NCBI RefSeq assembly: GCF_007559335.1
Contig: NZ_VMBG01000002.1
Location: 496,001 to 560,000 of the forward strand
DNA length: 64,000 nt
Source: Rariglobus hedericola
GTDB taxonomy: Bacteria; Verrucomicrobiota; Verrucomicrobiia; Opitutales; Opitutaceae
Direction of reading: 5' to 3'
Under the pieces are notes generated by a model, which did not search any database, was not told where the DNA came from, and saw only the letters and a list, made by a program, of their open reading frames with translations. Below, piece by piece: positions 35,731-44,139 of this stretch. The translations under genes and the position numbers were made by a program. The stretch's first letter is position 1, and each line of letters starts with the position of its first letter.

Positions 35731-35750
35731 ATGTGTCATTTGCCGATGCG
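35731..35750 (+). promoter_or_regulatory. Shared 20-bp motif in the GH1 / GH1-AraC promoter
   Basis: ATGTGTCATTTGCCGATGCG lies in the 254-base gap between the divergent GH1 operon and the GH1-AraC gene. Two close relatives lie between the divergent PEP-CTERM genes at 38653-38672 and 38749-38768. The common core is ATGTGTC-A/T-T-C/T-T-N-C-C/T-GA. It is a candidate binding site for the AraC-type regulator. Confidence 0.5.
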
Positions 35751-35874
35751 TTTGCGCCGGCAATGAGGGAAGATTTCCTCGCTTTTAGTCGGGTTTTGAC
35801 CATCAAGGCCGGGGAACTCGCTGATCGCTTACCTCTTTCGCGGCAGTGCAGTTTCTTGCGAATCCTTACCCTGC

Positions 35875-37653
35875 ATGAGTTTTCCGGATAAATTTTCCTG
35901 GGGCGCGGTGACGTCGGCCTATCAAATCGAAGGTGCGTGGGAGGCCGACGGCAAAGGTCCCTCGGTGTGGGATATGTTCACGCGTCGCCGCGGACATGTG
36001 TGGGACGGCCAGACCGGCCAGGTGGCGTGCGACCACTACAATCACTACAAAGGGGACGTGGCCCTCATGGCGCAAATGGGGCTCAACGCCTACCGCTTTT
36101 CGGTGTGCTGGCCGCGTGTGATGCCGTCGGGCACGGGCGCGGTGAACGAGGCGGGCCTGGCCTTCTATGACCGGTTGGTGGATGAGTTGCTCGCCGCCGG
36201 GGTGCAACCGTGGGTGACGCTGTTTCACTGGGATTTTCCCTATCAACTTTTTTTGCGCGGCGGCTGGCTGAATCCGGAGAGCCCAGCCTGGTTTGCCAAA
36301 TACACGGCGGCGGTCGTGGACCGGCTGTCGGACCGGGTGACGCATTGGGTGACCCTCAACGAGCCGCAATGCTTCATTGGCCTCGGTCACGCGAGTGGCG
36401 AGCATGCTCCCGGTTTAAAACTCGATCTGCCCGAGGTGCTGCTCGCGGGACATCATGCCTTGCTGGCGCACGGGCGTGCGGTGGAAGTGATCCGCGAGCG
36501 TGCGAAAAAGAAACCGATCGTGGGTTGGTCGCCGGCGGGCACGATTTATTATCCGGCGACGGAAAGCTCGGAGGATATCGCGGCCGCGCGCGTCGCGACC
36601 AACTCGGTGTGGCCCGACGGTGTGTGGAACAACCGCTGGTGGGGCGATCCCGTGGTGTTTGGTAATTATCCGGAGGAAGGCTTGCGCGTTTACGGCGCGG
36701 CGGCACCGCGTGCGACGAAGGCGGATTTCAAAATCATCCAGCAGCCGATTGATTTTTACGGGTGCAATATTTTCCAAGGCGAGGCGATCAAGGCGGGTCC
36801 GGGTGGCGCGCCCACGCTGGCACCGCTGCCGCCCGGGCATCCGCGCACGCTCTATCTGTGGAGCCAGACGCCCGAGGCGCTTTATTGGGGGCCGAAATTT
36901 TTGGCGGAAACTTACAAGCTGCCGATCGTCATCACCGAGTGCGGCATGTCGAATTGCGACATGGTGGGCCATGACGGACGCGTGCATGACCAGGTGCGAA
37001 TCGAGTTCATGATCAGCTACCTGTTGCAACTGCGCCGGGCGCTCGCCGAGGGCATCGACGTGCGCGGTTATTTCAACTGGTCGCTGATGGATAATTTCGA
37101 ATGGCAGGAAGGTTATAAACACCGCTTCGGCCTGATCCATGTCGATTACGCGACGCAGCGGCGCACGTTGAAAGATTCGGCGCATTGGTTCCGCGAGGTC
37201 ATCGTGTCGAATGGTGCGGCGCTGGAAAAATACGTGCCGGACGCAGGCCCGCCGCAGCCCTACGTGATCCAGGAAACCATGCGTTATGTCGCCGCGCATG
37301 TAGGCGAGTCATTCAACATCAAAGATCTTGCCGCGCACCTACGCTGCCATCCGGATTTCCTGAGCCGCAAATTCAAACAGCAAGTGGGTGAAGACCTGAG
37401 TGCGTATATCCGGCGCGTTCGTATCGATCATGCGCGCGAGCTCTTGAAGCAGTCCGGCTCGCTGATCGATGACGTGGCGGAGAAGTCGGGCTTCTCCGAT
37501 CGCATTCATTTCACGAAGGTGTTTCGCCGCGTCACGGGGCAGACGCCCGGACAGTTTCAACGGCAATTCCGCGCGGGTGTGGGCGAACGGGCCGGCGTGG
37601 TCGCGGACCCGCGTTTGAAGTCGAAGAACCCGCGCTCGGCCACGGGTGCGTGA
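35875..37653 (+). CDS. GH1 glycosidase fused to an AraC-type DNA-binding domain
   Basis: A 592-residue protein. Residues 1-455 are a complete GH1 domain: SAYQIEGAW, FHWDFPY, acid/base E163 in TLNEPQ, nucleophile E355 in ITECG (the usual Asn after it is C356), and MDNFEWQEGYKHRFG. Residues 463-565 are an AraC-type double helix-turn-helix: IKDLAAHLRCHPDFLSRKFK, then VAEKSGFSDRIHFTKVF and RVTGQTPGQF. There is no break in the frame between them, and the two domains have the usual lengths. I infer a sugar-sensing regulator in which the glycosidase domain binds, and perhaps hydrolyses, a beta-glucoside and the AraC part controls the divergent operon. Whether it still cleaves is uncertain. No signal peptide; cytoplasmic. 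Confidence 0.92.
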   Translation: MSFPDKFSWGAVTSAYQIEGAWEADGKGPSVWDMFTRRRGHVWDGQTGQVACDHYNHYKGDVALMAQMGLNAYRFSVCWPRVMPSGTGAVNEAGLAFYDRLVDELLAAGVQPWVTLFHWDFPYQLFLRGGWLNPESPAWFAKYTAAVVDRLSDRVTHWVTLNEPQCFIGLGHASGEHAPGLKLDLPEVLLAGHHALLAHGRAVEVIRERAKKKPIVGWSPAGTIYYPATESSEDIAAARVATNSVWPDGVWNNRWWGDPVVFGNYPEEGLRVYGAAAPRATKADFKIIQQPIDFYGCNIFQGEAIKAGPGGAPTLAPLPPGHPRTLYLWSQTPEALYWGPKFLAETYKLPIVITECGMSNCDMVGHDGRVHDQVRIEFMISYLLQLRRALAEGIDVRGYFNWSLMDNFEWQEGYKHRFGLIHVDYATQRRTLKDSAHWFREVIVSNGAALEKYVPDAGPPQPYVIQETMRYVAAHVGESFNIKDLAAHLRCHPDFLSRKFKQQVGEDLSAYIRRVRIDHARELLKQSGSLIDDVAEKSGFSDRIHFTKVFRRVTGQTPGQFQRQFRAGVGERAGVVADPRLKSKNPRSATGA

Positions 37654-37690
37654 GAGGCCCGCGTGATCGGGATGGAGTGAGCGGACATTA

Positions 37691-37730
37691 AAAAGCCCCG
37701 GTTCTCGCGAGCGAGAGTCGGGGCTTTGTT
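37691..37730. terminator. Bidirectional terminator
   Basis: AAAGCCCCG (37692-37700) pairs with CGGGGCTTT (37719-37727), with an inner CTCGC/GCGAG helix. A runs precede and T runs follow, so it can serve both the GH1-AraC gene and the convergent PEP-CTERM gene at 37766. Confidence 0.85.
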
Positions 37731-37765
37731 AGCGACCGGTGATGAGACCGGGCGAAGGGGGGGAA

Positions 37766-38578
37766 TTAGCGACGACGACGGGAGAGCACGAAACCGAGAG
37801 CACCAAGACCGCCGAGGAGCGCGTAGGTGGACGGTTCGGGAACGGCGGAAGTGGTGAGGACGAGATTATCAACAGAGGTCATCACATTATTTCCGCCTGT
37901 GCCTAAGCGTAGAGCTACTGAAGTGCCGCCAAAAGTCGGAGTGGAATCCGAGATCGTTCCAAATGCTCCGATGATGCTAGAGTTGGACGAGTCTAGAATT
38001 GAGCCAGTGAAACCAATGCTAGTGCCTGCTACGGCATTAACATTTAAGCTTATGGTGTAAAAGGTGGTCGAGTTGAAGATGGCCGAGTTCAGGGATGCAG
38101 AGTTTAATGTAACGGTCGATCCAACCTGAGCTCCTACCGAGGTGCCATCGGTCTTGGCTCCTTTGAAAATTCTAAAGTCTGCAGTGCTAACTCCACCGGT
38201 CGTATTAAGACGAAATACGGCCAGGTATCCCACGCCTCCTGTGATGTTTGTTATGAAACCCACGCTCGTGCCGCCAAAGGAGGAGGGCATCACATCAAAT
38301 TTCGCATCAAGTTTGAGTGAAAAACTGTCGGTGTTTTGCGCAGTGAATGAGGGGTTGTAAACGGCAATGCCTGACAGTGATCCGGTGCTTGTCGTGGTCT
38401 CGAGTATACCGTTGTTCACGGTCATATTCGTGGGGTTCGAGGTTTCCGTGAAATTGTCTGCGTATTGGGTTCCGGAAAAGTCGATGGTTGTGGTTATTGC
38501 TTTAAGCGGCGTCAGGCTTAGCGCGGAGGTGACGACTGCAATGGGCACGAACGCAAGGCGGGGTAGGTTGATTTTCAT
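37766..38578 (-). CDS. PEP-CTERM protein, paralogue of the 15453-16226 protein
   Basis: A 270-residue exported protein. The signal peptide is MKINLPRLAFVPIAVVTSAL and so on, the body is beta-rich, and the C-terminus is AVPEPSTYALLGGLGALGFV with RRRR, an exosortase target. Segments GFITNITGGVGYLAVFRL and ADFRIFKG match the 15453-16226 protein, so both likely have the same LamG-like sandwich. Base use is less GC-rich than in neighbours. It is divergent from another PEP-CTERM gene; the gap between them carries two copies of the motif found at the beta-glucan operon promoter. A role in binding a glycan at the surface would fit but is not shown. Confidence 0.82.
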   Translation of the reverse strand: MKINLPRLAFVPIAVVTSALSLTPLKAITTTIDFSGTQYADNFTETSNPTNMTVNNGILETTTSTGSLSGIAVYNPSFTAQNTDSFSLKLDAKFDVMPSSFGGTSVGFITNITGGVGYLAVFRLNTTGGVSTADFRIFKGAKTDGTSVGAQVGSTVTLNSASLNSAIFNSTTFYTISLNVNAVAGTSIGFTGSILDSSNSSIIGAFGTISDSTPTFGGTSVALRLGTGGNNVMTSVDNLVLTTSAVPEPSTYALLGGLGALGFVLSRRRR

Positions 38579-38652
38579 AAACTGTATGGGGTGGGCTTAA
38601 GCAAAATTTAGCACACAGCGGCTTGGAGCGGTTAACACGGATCTGATATAAG

Positions 38653-38672
38653 ATGTGTCATCTCCTGATTCG
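38653..38672 (+). promoter_or_regulatory. Second copy of the shared 20-bp motif
   Basis: ATGTGTCATCTCCTGATTCG matches the 35731-35750 site at 16 of 20 positions. It lies 75 bases upstream of the reverse-strand PEP-CTERM start and 150 bases upstream of the forward one. Confidence 0.5.
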
Positions 38673-38748
38673 TAGGGATTATTGCAGCTGGGTTTCCGTT
38701 ATTCTGCAGGCATGTGCAGCAGTCGGTCTTTTGAAATCGAAAGGCGCT

Positions 38749-38768
38749 AATCTCGGGAAAAGACACAT
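38749..38768 (-). promoter_or_regulatory. Third copy of the shared motif, opposite orientation
   Basis: On the reverse strand it reads ATGTGTCTTTTCCCGAGATT; the first seven bases and several later ones agree with the other copies. It lies 54 bases before the ATG at 38822, pointing toward the 38653 copy, so each divergent gene has its own nearby site. Confidence 0.4.
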
Positions 38769-38821
38769 TTCAGATCAGCACTAGCCTAACTGCTGACGTG
38801 GCTTTCGCGTATGATGCAGCG

Positions 38822-40513
38822 ATGAACCCCAGCTCCCGCCTTTGTCGTTCCCGCGTATCACGCGTTGTTTTGTCGACCACCCTGCTGCTTTCCCTCGCAT
38901 CCGTTTCCCGCGCTGCCGACGGCACGTGGGCCACGACGAGCACCGGCTTGCTTTGGAGCACTGCGGGCAACTGGTCCGGCTCGGTGATCGCCGATGGCAG
39001 CGGGTTTACCGCCAACTTCAACAACGTGGATATCCCTGCGACGCCCGTGACGACCGTGAATTTGGATTCCACGCGCACGATCGGCAATCTGGTCTTTGGC
39101 GATACCAACACGGCCACGGCGGGAAGCTGGGTTTTGTCGAATAACGGCAATGCTGCGAACGCGCTGACCCTCGCCGGCACAACGCCTACGATTACGGTTG
39201 ATACGCTTGGCACGGGAGCCACCGCCACCATTAGCGCGGTGATTGCCGGAAGCAGTGGTCTGACCAAGGCTGGTCTCGGCACCTTGGTCCTGTCCGGTGC
39301 CAACACCTTCTCGGGGACGACCAACGTGAACGCGGGCACCTTGCGTCTGGCCAGTGACACGGCGATCGGAAATGCCGACATCGCGAGCGGAGCGGTTTTA
39401 AACGTAGACTCGGTGTCCGTGGTTTATTCGGGCAACACTTCGGGCGCGGGCAGAATCACCAAGACCAACAGCGGCAGCACTCTCACCTTATTGGGTAATG
39501 GCCTTCACTCGGGCGGAACGACCTTGACCGATGGACGACTTATTTTGGGGACGGGAACCAACAACGGTCTTGGCACGGGCACGTTTACGCTGAGCCGAGG
39601 TGCGGTGCAGTCTTTGGACAACAGCACCCGCACCATTACCAATGCTCTGTCGATGGGCAGCAATGAGCTGTCTTTTGGCGCGCTTCAGGGTGCCTCCACC
39701 GGCTTGGGCGACCTGAATTTCGCGTCCACGACCGGCACCACTATCGGAGGCTCCAAGATTTGGACGGTTACCAACTCGACGACCGCGACCTTTGCCAACA
39801 ATTGGAGCGGCAATACCGGCTGGAGCATCACCAAGGCGGGCACTGGCACGCTGGTGTTCAGCGGCAACATGAACACGTCCGGCGCGCTTACCGTGAACGC
39901 TGGCGCAATGACGCTCAATGGTCTGACTAACAGTTACACCGGTGTGACCACTGTCAGCGGCGGCATTTTATTGATCAACGGTGCCAAGACGGGAACGGGC
40001 GCGGTCACGATCACCTCCGGCACGTTTGGCGGCAACGGCACGATTGCCGGCGCGGCCACCGCTGCTTCGGGTTCTTTCTTGTCCCCGGGCGCGAGCAGCG
40101 GTGTCGCCGGCACTCTTACGTTTACCAGCACGCTCGACATCTCCGGACTCGCCTCGGGCACCGGCGGTTTGCTCTTCAACCTCGGCTCCGTCGGAAGCAG
40201 CGACAAGATCGCGTTGTCGAGCGGCGCGCTCACCATCGGCACCGGCGCGCTGGATTGGAATGACTTCAGCTTTACTACGCTTTCGGGCTACGGCGTCGGC
40301 ACCTACACGCTGTTTTCGACGACCACTTCGATTGTCGGCACGATGGGTTCAAATCTTACCGGCACGGTTGGCGGGCTGAACGGCACGCTTTCGATTTCGG
40401 GCAACGACATCGTGCTCACCGTTTCCGCCATTCCCGAGCCGTCGACCTACGCGCTGATCGGCGGCGTGTTGTCTCTGGGCCTGGCGGCAACCCTGCGTCG
40501 CAAGCGTCTTTAA
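38822..40513 (+). CDS. Autotransporter-associated beta-strand repeat protein with PEP-CTERM
   Basis: A 563-residue exported protein. After a signal peptide (VVLSTTLLLSLASVSRAAD) come repeats of the autotransporter-associated beta-strand type: GLTKAGLGTLVLSGANTFSG, then TTNVNAGTLRL, and later ITKAGTGTLVFSGN with LTVNAGAMTLNG. These predict a beta-helix. The C-terminus is AIPEPSTYALIGGVL and an RRKR tail, an exosortase signal, so it is a surface or matrix protein rather than a true autotransporter; no beta-barrel is present. ATG 38822 is chosen for the signal peptide; a GTG at 38798 adds eight residues. Divergent from 37766-38578 with shared motif copies between. Confidence 0.85.
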   Translation: MNPSSRLCRSRVSRVVLSTTLLLSLASVSRAADGTWATTSTGLLWSTAGNWSGSVIADGSGFTANFNNVDIPATPVTTVNLDSTRTIGNLVFGDTNTATAGSWVLSNNGNAANALTLAGTTPTITVDTLGTGATATISAVIAGSSGLTKAGLGTLVLSGANTFSGTTNVNAGTLRLASDTAIGNADIASGAVLNVDSVSVVYSGNTSGAGRITKTNSGSTLTLLGNGLHSGGTTLTDGRLILGTGTNNGLGTGTFTLSRGAVQSLDNSTRTITNALSMGSNELSFGALQGASTGLGDLNFASTTGTTIGGSKIWTVTNSTTATFANNWSGNTGWSITKAGTGTLVFSGNMNTSGALTVNAGAMTLNGLTNSYTGVTTVSGGILLINGAKTGTGAVTITSGTFGGNGTIAGAATAASGSFLSPGASSGVAGTLTFTSTLDISGLASGTGGLLFNLGSVGSSDKIALSSGALTIGTGALDWNDFSFTTLSGYGVGTYTLFSTTTSIVGTMGSNLTGTVGGLNGTLSISGNDIVLTVSAIPEPSTYALIGGVLSLGLAATLRRKRL

Positions 40514-40555
40514 GCGCTCGTATATCCCTTGCCGTATTAACCACGGCCTTCCTAA

Positions 40556-40590
40556 CAAGCCCGGTGGCTCGCGAGAGTCCCGGGCTTTTC
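40556..40590 (+). terminator. Rho-independent terminator
   Basis: AAGCCCGG (40557-40564) pairs with CCGGGCTT (40580-40587), followed by TTC, 43 bases after the stop of the beta-strand repeat gene. Confidence 0.75.
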
Positions 40591-40663
40591 AATGTCCGGT
40601 GCATTCGGCCGCCTTATTTCTGCTTTGCGCCGGGGCGTGGGTTGGCGAACGTAACGCATCATT

Positions 40664-41563
40664 ATGTGCGCCGAGCCGATTCGTTTTTATAACCGTTACA
40701 CGCAGTCCGTCGAAACCGAGCAGGTCTATGGCGAGAAGTGGTTGCGCTGGACCTACGAGACCGCACCCGGTGGCTTTTCAGTGTGGGCGCTGATCAAGCG
40801 CGCGGTGTTCTCGCACTGGTATGGCTGGCGCATGGATCGCCCGATCAGTGCGCAAAAGGTGCTGCCTTTCATCGCCGACTATGACCTCGATGTGGACGCA
40901 TTCGCGAAGTCGCCGCTGGAGTTCAAAACCTTCAACGAGTTTTTCTACCGTGCGCTAAAAAAAGACGCGCGGCCCATCGCGGCCGGCGAGGATGTCGCGG
41001 TGTTCGCCGCAGATGGTCGCCATCTCGCGTTTCCCGACGTGGACAAGGCGGATGGTTTTTATGTGAAGGGTGCGAAGTTCTCGCTGGCCGAGTTGTTTGG
41101 CGACGAGGCGCTGGCGCGCGAGTTTGCCGGCGGCGCGATGGTGATCTCGCGGTTGTGTCCGGTTGACTACCACCGCTTCCACTTTCCAGTGGCGGGCGTG
41201 CCGGCGGCGCCGAAACTGATCAACGGCTACCTTTACTCGGTGAGCCCGATCGCGCTGCGCCGCAACGTCGGCTACCTCGTGCAAAACAAACGCGCGCTCA
41301 CGCTCGTTAATGACACGCGCTTCGGTCGTGTGGCAGTGTTCGAAGTCGGTGCGACCTGCGTCGGCACGATCAAGAATTTCTTCGAGGCGGGTAAACCGGT
41401 GGCGAAGGGCGAGGAGAAGGGATTGTTCACGTTTGGCGGCTCGTGCGTGATCACGGTTTTCCAGAAAGGCAGCATCCGGTTCGACGACGACGTGGTGGCG
41501 CAGAGCGCGCAACATGTGGAGACGTATGCCCGCATGGGCGACCGGCTCGGTGTGGCGTTGTAA
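40664..41563 (+). CDS. psd: Phosphatidylserine decarboxylase
   Basis: A 299-residue pyruvoyl enzyme that makes phosphatidylethanolamine at the inner membrane. Family segments are PLEFKTFNEFFYRALK, FAADGRHLAF, the His motif RLCPVDYHRFHFP, and the self-cleavage site FGGSCVITVF, where S260 should become the pyruvoyl group. The common form is GST; here the residue after Ser is Cys (C261). The class with a longer N-terminal part and FGGS resembles the type II (Clostridium/yeast-like) enzymes. It is a single gene flanked by a terminator on the left. No pssA is nearby. Confidence 0.92.
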   Translation: MCAEPIRFYNRYTQSVETEQVYGEKWLRWTYETAPGGFSVWALIKRAVFSHWYGWRMDRPISAQKVLPFIADYDLDVDAFAKSPLEFKTFNEFFYRALKKDARPIAAGEDVAVFAADGRHLAFPDVDKADGFYVKGAKFSLAELFGDEALAREFAGGAMVISRLCPVDYHRFHFPVAGVPAAPKLINGYLYSVSPIALRRNVGYLVQNKRALTLVNDTRFGRVAVFEVGATCVGTIKNFFEAGKPVAKGEEKGLFTFGGSCVITVFQKGSIRFDDDVVAQSAQHVETYARMGDRLGVAL

Positions 41564-41618
41564 GTGTCCGGTCCGTGGCGTGAAAATGACCCTCGTTTGA
41601 AGCTGATCGCCCGGGCCG

Positions 41619-41647
41619 TTGGTTGAGTGTAATGTCTTTTGAATACT
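41619..41647 (+). promoter_or_regulatory. Candidate sigma-70 promoter for the second PilM-like gene
   Basis: TTGGTT (41619-41624), a 17-base spacer and AATACT (41642-41647), 25 bases before the ATG at 41673. The match to consensus is modest. Confidence 0.25.
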
Positions 41648-41672
41648 GATTCTTAATCCTTGGATTTTTCCT

Positions 41673-43733
41673 ATGTCCGCTACCCCTCGTCTGATTGTTG
41701 AACTTGCCCCGTATTTTGTGCGCGCCGCCGTGGTGGTGAACGACCGCGTGGTCACGCAGGGCGAATTTGCGGCGGACGATGCGGCGGGCGTGTCGACGTT
41801 TGTGACGGAGCATGCGCCGGGTGCGCCGGTGAGTGTGGCATTGCTGGCTCCGGCGTCGGGCATCGCGACCCTGGTGTCGGCGGAAGAAGCGGCGGGGATG
41901 CGCACGGCGGACGCGTTTTTGGCGCGGGCGGCGGGCGGTGGCGGCGCGCGCGTGGCGGTGTGTGATGCGGCGAAGGGTGTCGTGCCAGTGGGCGATGGGG
42001 TGACGGGCGTGTTGATGGCTGGAATCACGGCGGAAGCGGAGGCCGAGGCGCGCGCACGGTTGACGACTTTGGGGCTGAGCCCGCTGGCGGTGACCGCGGC
42101 GTTGCCGGCCGAGTTGGGTGGCGTGGTGCAGCTGTTGAGCGGCCGGCCTGCGACGGAAAGCGTGGCGGTGTGGGTTCCGGGTGAGTCGGCCGGCAAAGTA
42201 TGGATCGTATCGTCTGCGGGCATTCGTGCGGTGTGCGAAGTCGCGGTCGGGTTTACGCAGATTTTTGAGGCGGTGCAGGCGGAGCTGGGGCTCAAGTTCC
42301 GCATGGCGGCGTCCAAGTTGTTTTTAAGCGGTGAGTATGACTTCAGCGAGACGGCGGAGCGGATCGGGGGACGGGTGGGCGCGGCCATTCTTACGGCTTT
42401 GGATAAAGAAACACCGGCGGCGTTGCATGTCGTCGGGTTGACCGCCGGTCAGTCGTGGCTGGCGGCGGCGGTGGCGAAATCGATCGAGTTGCCCGTGTGG
42501 ACGCCGGCTGAGGCGATCGCGGCGGCCCGCTACGGGGTTTCTTCTGAACATGTGTCGTCGAGGGTGAGCGGCTTGCTGCAAGCCGCTGCGGCGGGGCAGG
42601 TGGGTGGCGCGTGGTTGCCGGTGTGGTTGACGCCCGGTGCGGCGATGCCGGTGGCGATTGCCGAAGCGGTGGTTCCAGTCGCGCCGGTTCCGGTGCCGGC
42701 GATTGTGCGGCCTGCGGCGGCCGCTCCGGTGCTGATGCGTGCACCTGCACCAGCTCCCGCGCAAGTGAAGCCGGTGCCGCCCAAACCGGTGGCGATAAAA
42801 CCGGTTGAACCCGCAGTGGCCAAGCCGGCTACGCCCAAACCCGTTGCGGCGAAGGCTCCGTTGAAGTCTGCGATTACGCCTGCACCGGCTGCGACGACGG
42901 GTAAAAAATTTCCGTTGGTGCCGGTGATTGCGGGTGTGGTGGGTGTGGTGCTGCTGGCCGGTGGAGCGATGTTTTTTCTTAAACCGTCGGCCGAGAAGGC
43001 GAAGTCCGCCGCAGCGACGGCTTCGGTGGCTTCGGTGAAACCGGCTGCGACGGGCCCGGCGGTGAAAGAGGCATCCGGATTGGATCCGGCGTTACAGCGG
43101 GTTCTGCTCGAGTCGGAACTGAAGCGCGATCCGGTCAGCTTCAAGAATGATCATTACGGTTTCGCGGTTTCACCGAAAGGTGTGCTGGTGGATTTGAAGG
43201 CAACCGGGCGCGCCTCGGCGTGGGTCAAGAATCTCGGTTTCATGCGGCTTTACGGAGTTTCGCTGGGAGCCGACGGGCGCAAGGTGGTGCGAAAGGCCGG
43301 CGACATGGGCAGCCCCGATTATCGGGCGCGGGTCCTCAAGCAGGTGCGCGACGGTGCGATCGTGTTCGACGTGGAGGTGGTGCACCCGAAGTTTTTGCTG
43401 AGACAGACGTATACCTGCCTCCCTCATTCGGTGAAGGTGAACGTGCGTTTCAAGCCCACCGGCTTGTCGGATAAGTCGGGAACGTTGGATGCGGTTTACG
43501 GCGTTCACTTGGGCTCAACTGAGTTCACGGCGCCGGGAGCCTTGCCGGTGGTGCGCACGGGTGAAGTGGCTTACGCAACCAAGGCCGGGGCGCTGAGCCT
43601 GCGTTATGATCCGGCGTTTACGGGGGCTGGATCGAAGCCGGTGGTCGCGGATCCGGAACTCGTATCGTTCGTGCTCGCAGTCGCGGGTGGGACGACGGAG
43701 CAGGTGTTGAGTTACGAGATCGTGCTGCCGTGA
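41673..43733 (+). CDS. Second PilM/GspL-like membrane-anchored protein
   Basis: A 686-residue paralogue of the 19738-21948 protein with the same order of parts. Residues 1-300 are an actin-fold-like domain (RLIVELAPYFVRAAVVV, then GFTQIFEAVQAELGLKF, almost identical to the paralogue), followed by a Pro/Ala/Lys linker, one helix (about 415-436, VIAGVVGVVLLAGGAMFFL) and a beta-rich C-terminal domain (FKNDHYGFAVSPKGVL, then MGSPDYRARVLKQVRDG and VKVNVRFKPTGL). Unlike the first copy it has no coiled-coil neighbour and appears monocistronic. The shared blocks mark the residues that probably matter. Function unknown; a membrane platform for pilus-like or secretion machinery is my best guess. Confidence 0.65.
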   Translation: MSATPRLIVELAPYFVRAAVVVNDRVVTQGEFAADDAAGVSTFVTEHAPGAPVSVALLAPASGIATLVSAEEAAGMRTADAFLARAAGGGGARVAVCDAAKGVVPVGDGVTGVLMAGITAEAEAEARARLTTLGLSPLAVTAALPAELGGVVQLLSGRPATESVAVWVPGESAGKVWIVSSAGIRAVCEVAVGFTQIFEAVQAELGLKFRMAASKLFLSGEYDFSETAERIGGRVGAAILTALDKETPAALHVVGLTAGQSWLAAAVAKSIELPVWTPAEAIAAARYGVSSEHVSSRVSGLLQAAAAGQVGGAWLPVWLTPGAAMPVAIAEAVVPVAPVPVPAIVRPAAAAPVLMRAPAPAPAQVKPVPPKPVAIKPVEPAVAKPATPKPVAAKAPLKSAITPAPAATTGKKFPLVPVIAGVVGVVLLAGGAMFFLKPSAEKAKSAAATASVASVKPAATGPAVKEASGLDPALQRVLLESELKRDPVSFKNDHYGFAVSPKGVLVDLKATGRASAWVKNLGFMRLYGVSLGADGRKVVRKAGDMGSPDYRARVLKQVRDGAIVFDVEVVHPKFLLRQTYTCLPHSVKVNVRFKPTGLSDKSGTLDAVYGVHLGSTEFTAPGALPVVRTGEVAYATKAGALSLRYDPAFTGAGSKPVVADPELVSFVLAVAGGTTEQVLSYEIVLP

Positions 43734-43835
43734 GTATGTAGGCGGGACGCTCGTTCGGTAAATTGGGCCGGCCGAGTTAGCCTTCGGACTTGCCACGGGA
43801 GAGCGGGCGTCGGCACTGTGACGCCCTCAGCGCCC

Positions 43836-43919
43836 GCCCGGGTGGTGGAATGGCAGACACGTGGGTCTTAGAAGCCCATATCGAAAGGTGTGCAGGTTCG
43901 AGTCCTGTCCCGGGCACCA
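43836..43919 (+). tRNA. tRNA-Leu (anticodon TAG)
   Basis: GCCCGGG pairs with CCCGGGC as the acceptor stem, followed by A and encoded CCA. The anticodon stem TGGGT/GCCCA holds loop CTTAGAA (anticodon TAG, reading CUA). A long variable arm, as in class II tRNAs, and the T arm AGGTTCGAGTCCT complete it. Confidence 0.95.
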
Positions 43920-44002
43920 ATCTTTGCCGGCCTCCGTGCGGGCCTTCGTTTGCCGTATGGGGTTGGTGTAGGGCGTGTATGGATACTGTGACCCTGAATA
44001 AA

Positions 44003-44027
44003 CGTGCATGAAGTTGCACGATTTTAT
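44003..44027 (+). terminator. Weak candidate terminator of tRNA-Leu
   Basis: CGTGCA (44003-44008) pairs with TGCACG (44015-44020) around a 6-nt loop, followed by ATTTTAT. The stem is short, so the call is tentative. Confidence 0.35.
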
Positions 44028-44038
44028 GGCTCATGTAA

Positions 44039-44068
44039 TTGGCCTGCGATGCATTCCCGTGATATAGT
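44039..44068 (+). promoter_or_regulatory. Candidate extended -10 promoter of the Tol-like operon
   Basis: TTGGCC (44039-44044), an 18-base spacer and TATAGT (44063-44068) preceded by TGA, an extended -10 form. Transcription would start near 44075, giving a leader of about 65 bases to the ATG at 44140 and only about 11 to the ATG at 44086. Confidence 0.4.
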
Positions 44069-44139
44069 TTGAACTAGAATTCAGCATGAATGCATTGACG
44101 TGGCACAACGAAACAATTCCCCTGTCAGGGTTTTCCCCT

